Source of the DNA: Ignavibacteriales bacterium
GTDB lineage: Bacteria; Bacteroidota; Ignavibacteria; Ignavibacteriales; Ignavibacteriaceae
Length of the DNA: 64,000 nt
Assembly (NCBI GenBank): GCA_016707585.1
Contig: JADJHL010000002.1
Location: 186,001-250,000 of the forward strand
Reading direction: 5' to 3'
Below the pieces are notes generated by a model that did no database searches, had not been told where the DNA came from, and saw nothing but the letters and a program-made list of their open reading frames with translations. The position numbers and the translations under genes were made by a program. Shown piece by piece: positions 62,092 to 64,000 of the stretch. Positions within the stretch are counted from its first letter, which is position 1, and the number at the start of each line of letters is the position of its first letter.

Positions 62092-62787
62092 TTGAATCTT
62101 ACCGACGGCATTCTCTGGTACGTAGTTTTTCTATTTTCAACTGTTTTTCACGAAGCAGCACACGCCTTTACAGCACACAAAATGGGCGATAGCACTGCAC
62201 ATTCAATCGGACAGGTTAGTTTAAATCCTGTTCCGCATATAAAAAGAGAACCAATCGGAACAGTTATCGTTCCAATACTTTCTTTTGCTGCCGCTGGATG
62301 GATGATTGGATGGGCAAGTACACCCTACAATCCACAATGGGCACACAACTATCCAAAGAAAGCCGCTGCTATGGCTGCTGCCGGGCCAATCTCAAATTTT
62401 ATTTTATTTATCATATCAGTTGCAATTATTCATTTAGGAATTGCACTTGGAATATTTTTTCAACCTGATAGCATTACAATTTCCGGAATTGTTTCTGGTA
62501 TAACCACAGGTTGGACAGAAATACTTGCAAAGATTGTAAGCGTAATGTTTTCGCTAAACCTAATACTTTTTATTTTCAATCTAATTCCGTTTCCTCCTTT
62601 GGATGGTAGTGCAATTCCTCCAATGTATTTAAGTGAAGAAACTGGTAGAAAGTATATTGCCTTTATCCGTAATCCTGTTTTTGCAATTGCAGGTTTGTTC
62701 ATTGCCTGGAAAATCTTTGATCTTATCTACCTCAAAATTCATTTAATCGCAATCAACCTTCTCTATCCGGGAAGCAATTATCATTGA
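62092..62787 (+). CDS. Site-2 protease (M50) family membrane metalloprotease
   Basis: This 231-residue protein has six or so hydrophobic helices. The zinc site is His20-Glu21-x-x-His24 in HEAAH, and the third ligand is Asp171 in FPPLDGSA. This matches intramembrane proteases of the M50 group, in the short form without PDZ domain. It likely cuts an unknown membrane protein. The start is TTG at 62092; AGGG lies a few bases upstream. The next gene starts within its stop codon (TTGA overlap). Confidence 0.86.
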   Translation: MNLTDGILWYVVFLFSTVFHEAAHAFTAHKMGDSTAHSIGQVSLNPVPHIKREPIGTVIVPILSFAAAGWMIGWASTPYNPQWAHNYPKKAAAMAAAGPISNFILFIISVAIIHLGIALGIFFQPDSITISGIVSGITTGWTEILAKIVSVMFSLNLILFIFNLIPFPPLDGSAIPPMYLSEETGRKYIAFIRNPVFAIAGLFIAWKIFDLIYLKIHLIAINLLYPGSNYH

Positions 62788-63703
62788 AATCTAAACTTAA
62801 AAAGTTCTTCCTTATTTTTCTATTTGTTATTTTGTTTTTAACAATTGCTGCTTATTTCTTTTTGGATTATGCGATCAACAATTATCTGGCATATTCACCT
62901 ATCAGACCAGATAGAAGCATCAATTTAGAGTTAACACCATCTCAACTAAATCTTATTTATAAAGAGTTTAATATTACCGTTGAGGATTCTATAACTCTTA
63001 ATGGCTGGTTTGTTTTTTCTGGTAGTGTAAAATCCAAAGGCACAATATTTCTTTTACACGGCATTGGAAGCAATAAAACAGCAATGTTAGACAATGCTAA
63101 ATTATTATCATTAGCAGGTTTTAATTGTGTACTATATGACTCGAGAGCAAATGGAGAAAGTGAAGGATTAAACTGTACTTTTGGTTTCTATGAGAAAAAA
63201 GATTTTTCATCATTTATAGATTCAGTAAGCGTTTTGTTTCCAGGTTCGGAACCATATGGAGCATTAGGACACTCACTTGGCGCTGCTATTGTTATTCAAA
63301 CCATGAAAAATGAAAAAGAATTAAATGTGGGATAGCTGAAAGTCCTTTTGCTAACTTGAGAAATATTATTTACGATTATTCCGAAAGAATGTACTCTGTT
63401 AGAATCAATTGGATTGTAGATAAAGTTTTAGAGCGAAGTCAAGAGATTGCAAATTTTGAAGTTGATAAAGTAAACCCATCTTTTGATGCTAAATACATAG
63501 ACCAGCCAGTTATGATTGTTCACGGTCTAAAGGACGAAAGAATTTCACACAGATATGGAAAAGAAATATTTAATAATCTTAAATCATTGAATAAAAAGTG
63601 GTATCCAATTAAAAATGGAAATCATAATAATCTTTCACAAGTAGGTGGTTCAAAACTTGATTCTTCAATTATTCAATTCTTTACTGAGTTTTTAAAGAAC
63701 TAA
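62784..63703 (+). pseudogene. Membrane-anchored alpha/beta hydrolase interrupted by a frameshift
   Basis: A 306-residue alpha/beta hydrolase is split in two frames. The first (62784-63335) has an N-terminal transmembrane anchor, HGIGSNKT near 92-99 and the nucleophile Ser164 in GHSLGAA, then stops at NVG. The second reads IAESPFANLRNIIYD and carries the acid and histidine parts VHGLKDERIS and GNHNNLS. Adding one G at GGG (63329-63331) restores it. The start is TTG, overlapping the protease stop. Likely an esterase/peptidase-type fold; substrate unknown. Confidence 0.8.
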
Positions 63704-63722
63704 TTCTTTCCTCATTTCTCCT

Positions 63723-63730
63723 TAACTTTG
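63723..63730 (+). promoter_or_regulatory. Possible -7 element of the SDR gene
   Basis: TAACTTTG fits TAnnTTTG exactly, 19 bases before the ATG at 63750. No good -33 element is seen at the expected distance. Low-information match in AT-rich DNA. Confidence 0.35.
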
Positions 63731-63749
63731 CAATAAAAAAAAGGCACAA

Positions 63750-64000
63750 ATGAATATTAAAGACTCAACATTTCTTGTAACAGGCGGCAGCGCAGGAATT
63801 GGTAAAGCAACTGCAAAACTTTTAATAGAAAAAGGCGGAAAAGTTGCAATTACCGGTAGAGATAAATCAAAGCTTGAAAAAGTTGCAAAAGAAATTAATG
63901 CATTTCCAATCCACGCAGATGTTGCGGTGGAAAATGATGTACATAAAACTTATAAACTATTTCTAAAAGAATTTGGCAAGCTTGATTGTTTAATTAACAA
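63750..64000 (+). CDS. Short-chain dehydrogenase/reductase, N-terminal part (runs off the window)
   Basis: The first 83 residues of an SDR oxidoreductase are visible. The nucleotide-binding TGGSAGIGKA is at residues 11-20, and the acidic/basic region ITGRDKSKLEK near 41-51 suggests NADP(H) use because an Arg follows the Gly. The last visible strand, LDCLINN, is the SDR NNAG region. The catalytic Ser-Tyr-Lys site is beyond the window. An A-rich AAGGCA site precedes the ATG. Substrate unknown. Confidence 0.9.
   Translation, partial: MNIKDSTFLVTGGSAGIGKATAKLLIEKGGKVAITGRDKSKLEKVAKEINAFPIHADVAVENDVHKTYKLFLKEFGKLDCLIN

Noticed and set aside
1..64000. tRNA or rRNA genes
   Set aside because: I looked for T-loop-like GGTTCRAATCC stretches and found none in a suitable context; a covariance-model scan would be needed to exclude them formally.

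Overview
The window is AT-rich bacterial DNA, roughly one third G+C by eye. It most resembles the Ignavibacteria, on the Bacteroidetes/Chlorobi side of the tree. The evidence is four large secreted proteins ending in a type IX secretion sorting domain with the NYPNPFN-type motif usual in that group, Gram-negative lipid A genes, several Bacteroidetes-like promoters (TAnnTTTG -7 element) and frequent TTG starts.

Layout. 1-13.3 kb, minus strand: a compact run of eight genes, read as GH2-like membrane protein, smc, secreted beta-propeller, HAD phosphatase, isoprenylcysteine-methyltransferase-like protein, lpxB, DUF374 acyltransferase and lpxK, followed by ppdK, which leaves the window. 13.3-29.5 kb: housekeeping genes (tpiA, queC-queF, glnD, murI, a higBA-type toxin-antitoxin pair, asparaginase, nfu, ogt, a DUF4295-like small protein, an aldo/keto reductase, plsY-gpsA, dgt, recG). 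29.6-33.6 kb: a tightly coupled cassette of two D-Ala-D-Ala-ligase-like ATP-grasp enzymes, a GNAT acetyltransferase and a lysine 2,3-aminomutase-type radical SAM enzyme, closed by a strong terminator; I think this is the best candidate for an undescribed pathway. 33.6-35.9 kb: a frameshifted lipoprotein, a thioredoxin-like protein, a tripartite palindromic repeat and nadK. 36-45.1 kb: a surface-polysaccharide locus with five glycosyltransferases, a methyltransferase, a flippase and a WbaP-type initiating sugar transferase. 45-64 kb: an accessory region with ferredoxin, aminotransferase, secreted FG-GAP, BNR, phosphoesterase and endonuclease-fold proteins, a DUF2779 nuclease, a site-2 protease, an alpha/beta hydrolase and the start of an SDR.

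Two patterns cut across the gene list. First, at least eight one-base frame breaks can be located, each in a short homopolymer and each in an accessory gene: four in one BNR/VPS10-like gene, and one each in a lipoprotein, a DUF1523-like protein, an exonuclease/endonuclease/phosphatase protein and a hydrolase. The conserved housekeeping genes are intact. This could be residual sequencing error or real gene decay; a clearly decayed secreted-protein gene at 51.5-52.0 kb shows that decay does occur here. Second, several families of intergenic palindromes lie close behind stop codons, and two copies of one family sit about 1.2 kb apart. No CRISPR array, rRNA, tRNA, transposase or phage gene was seen.
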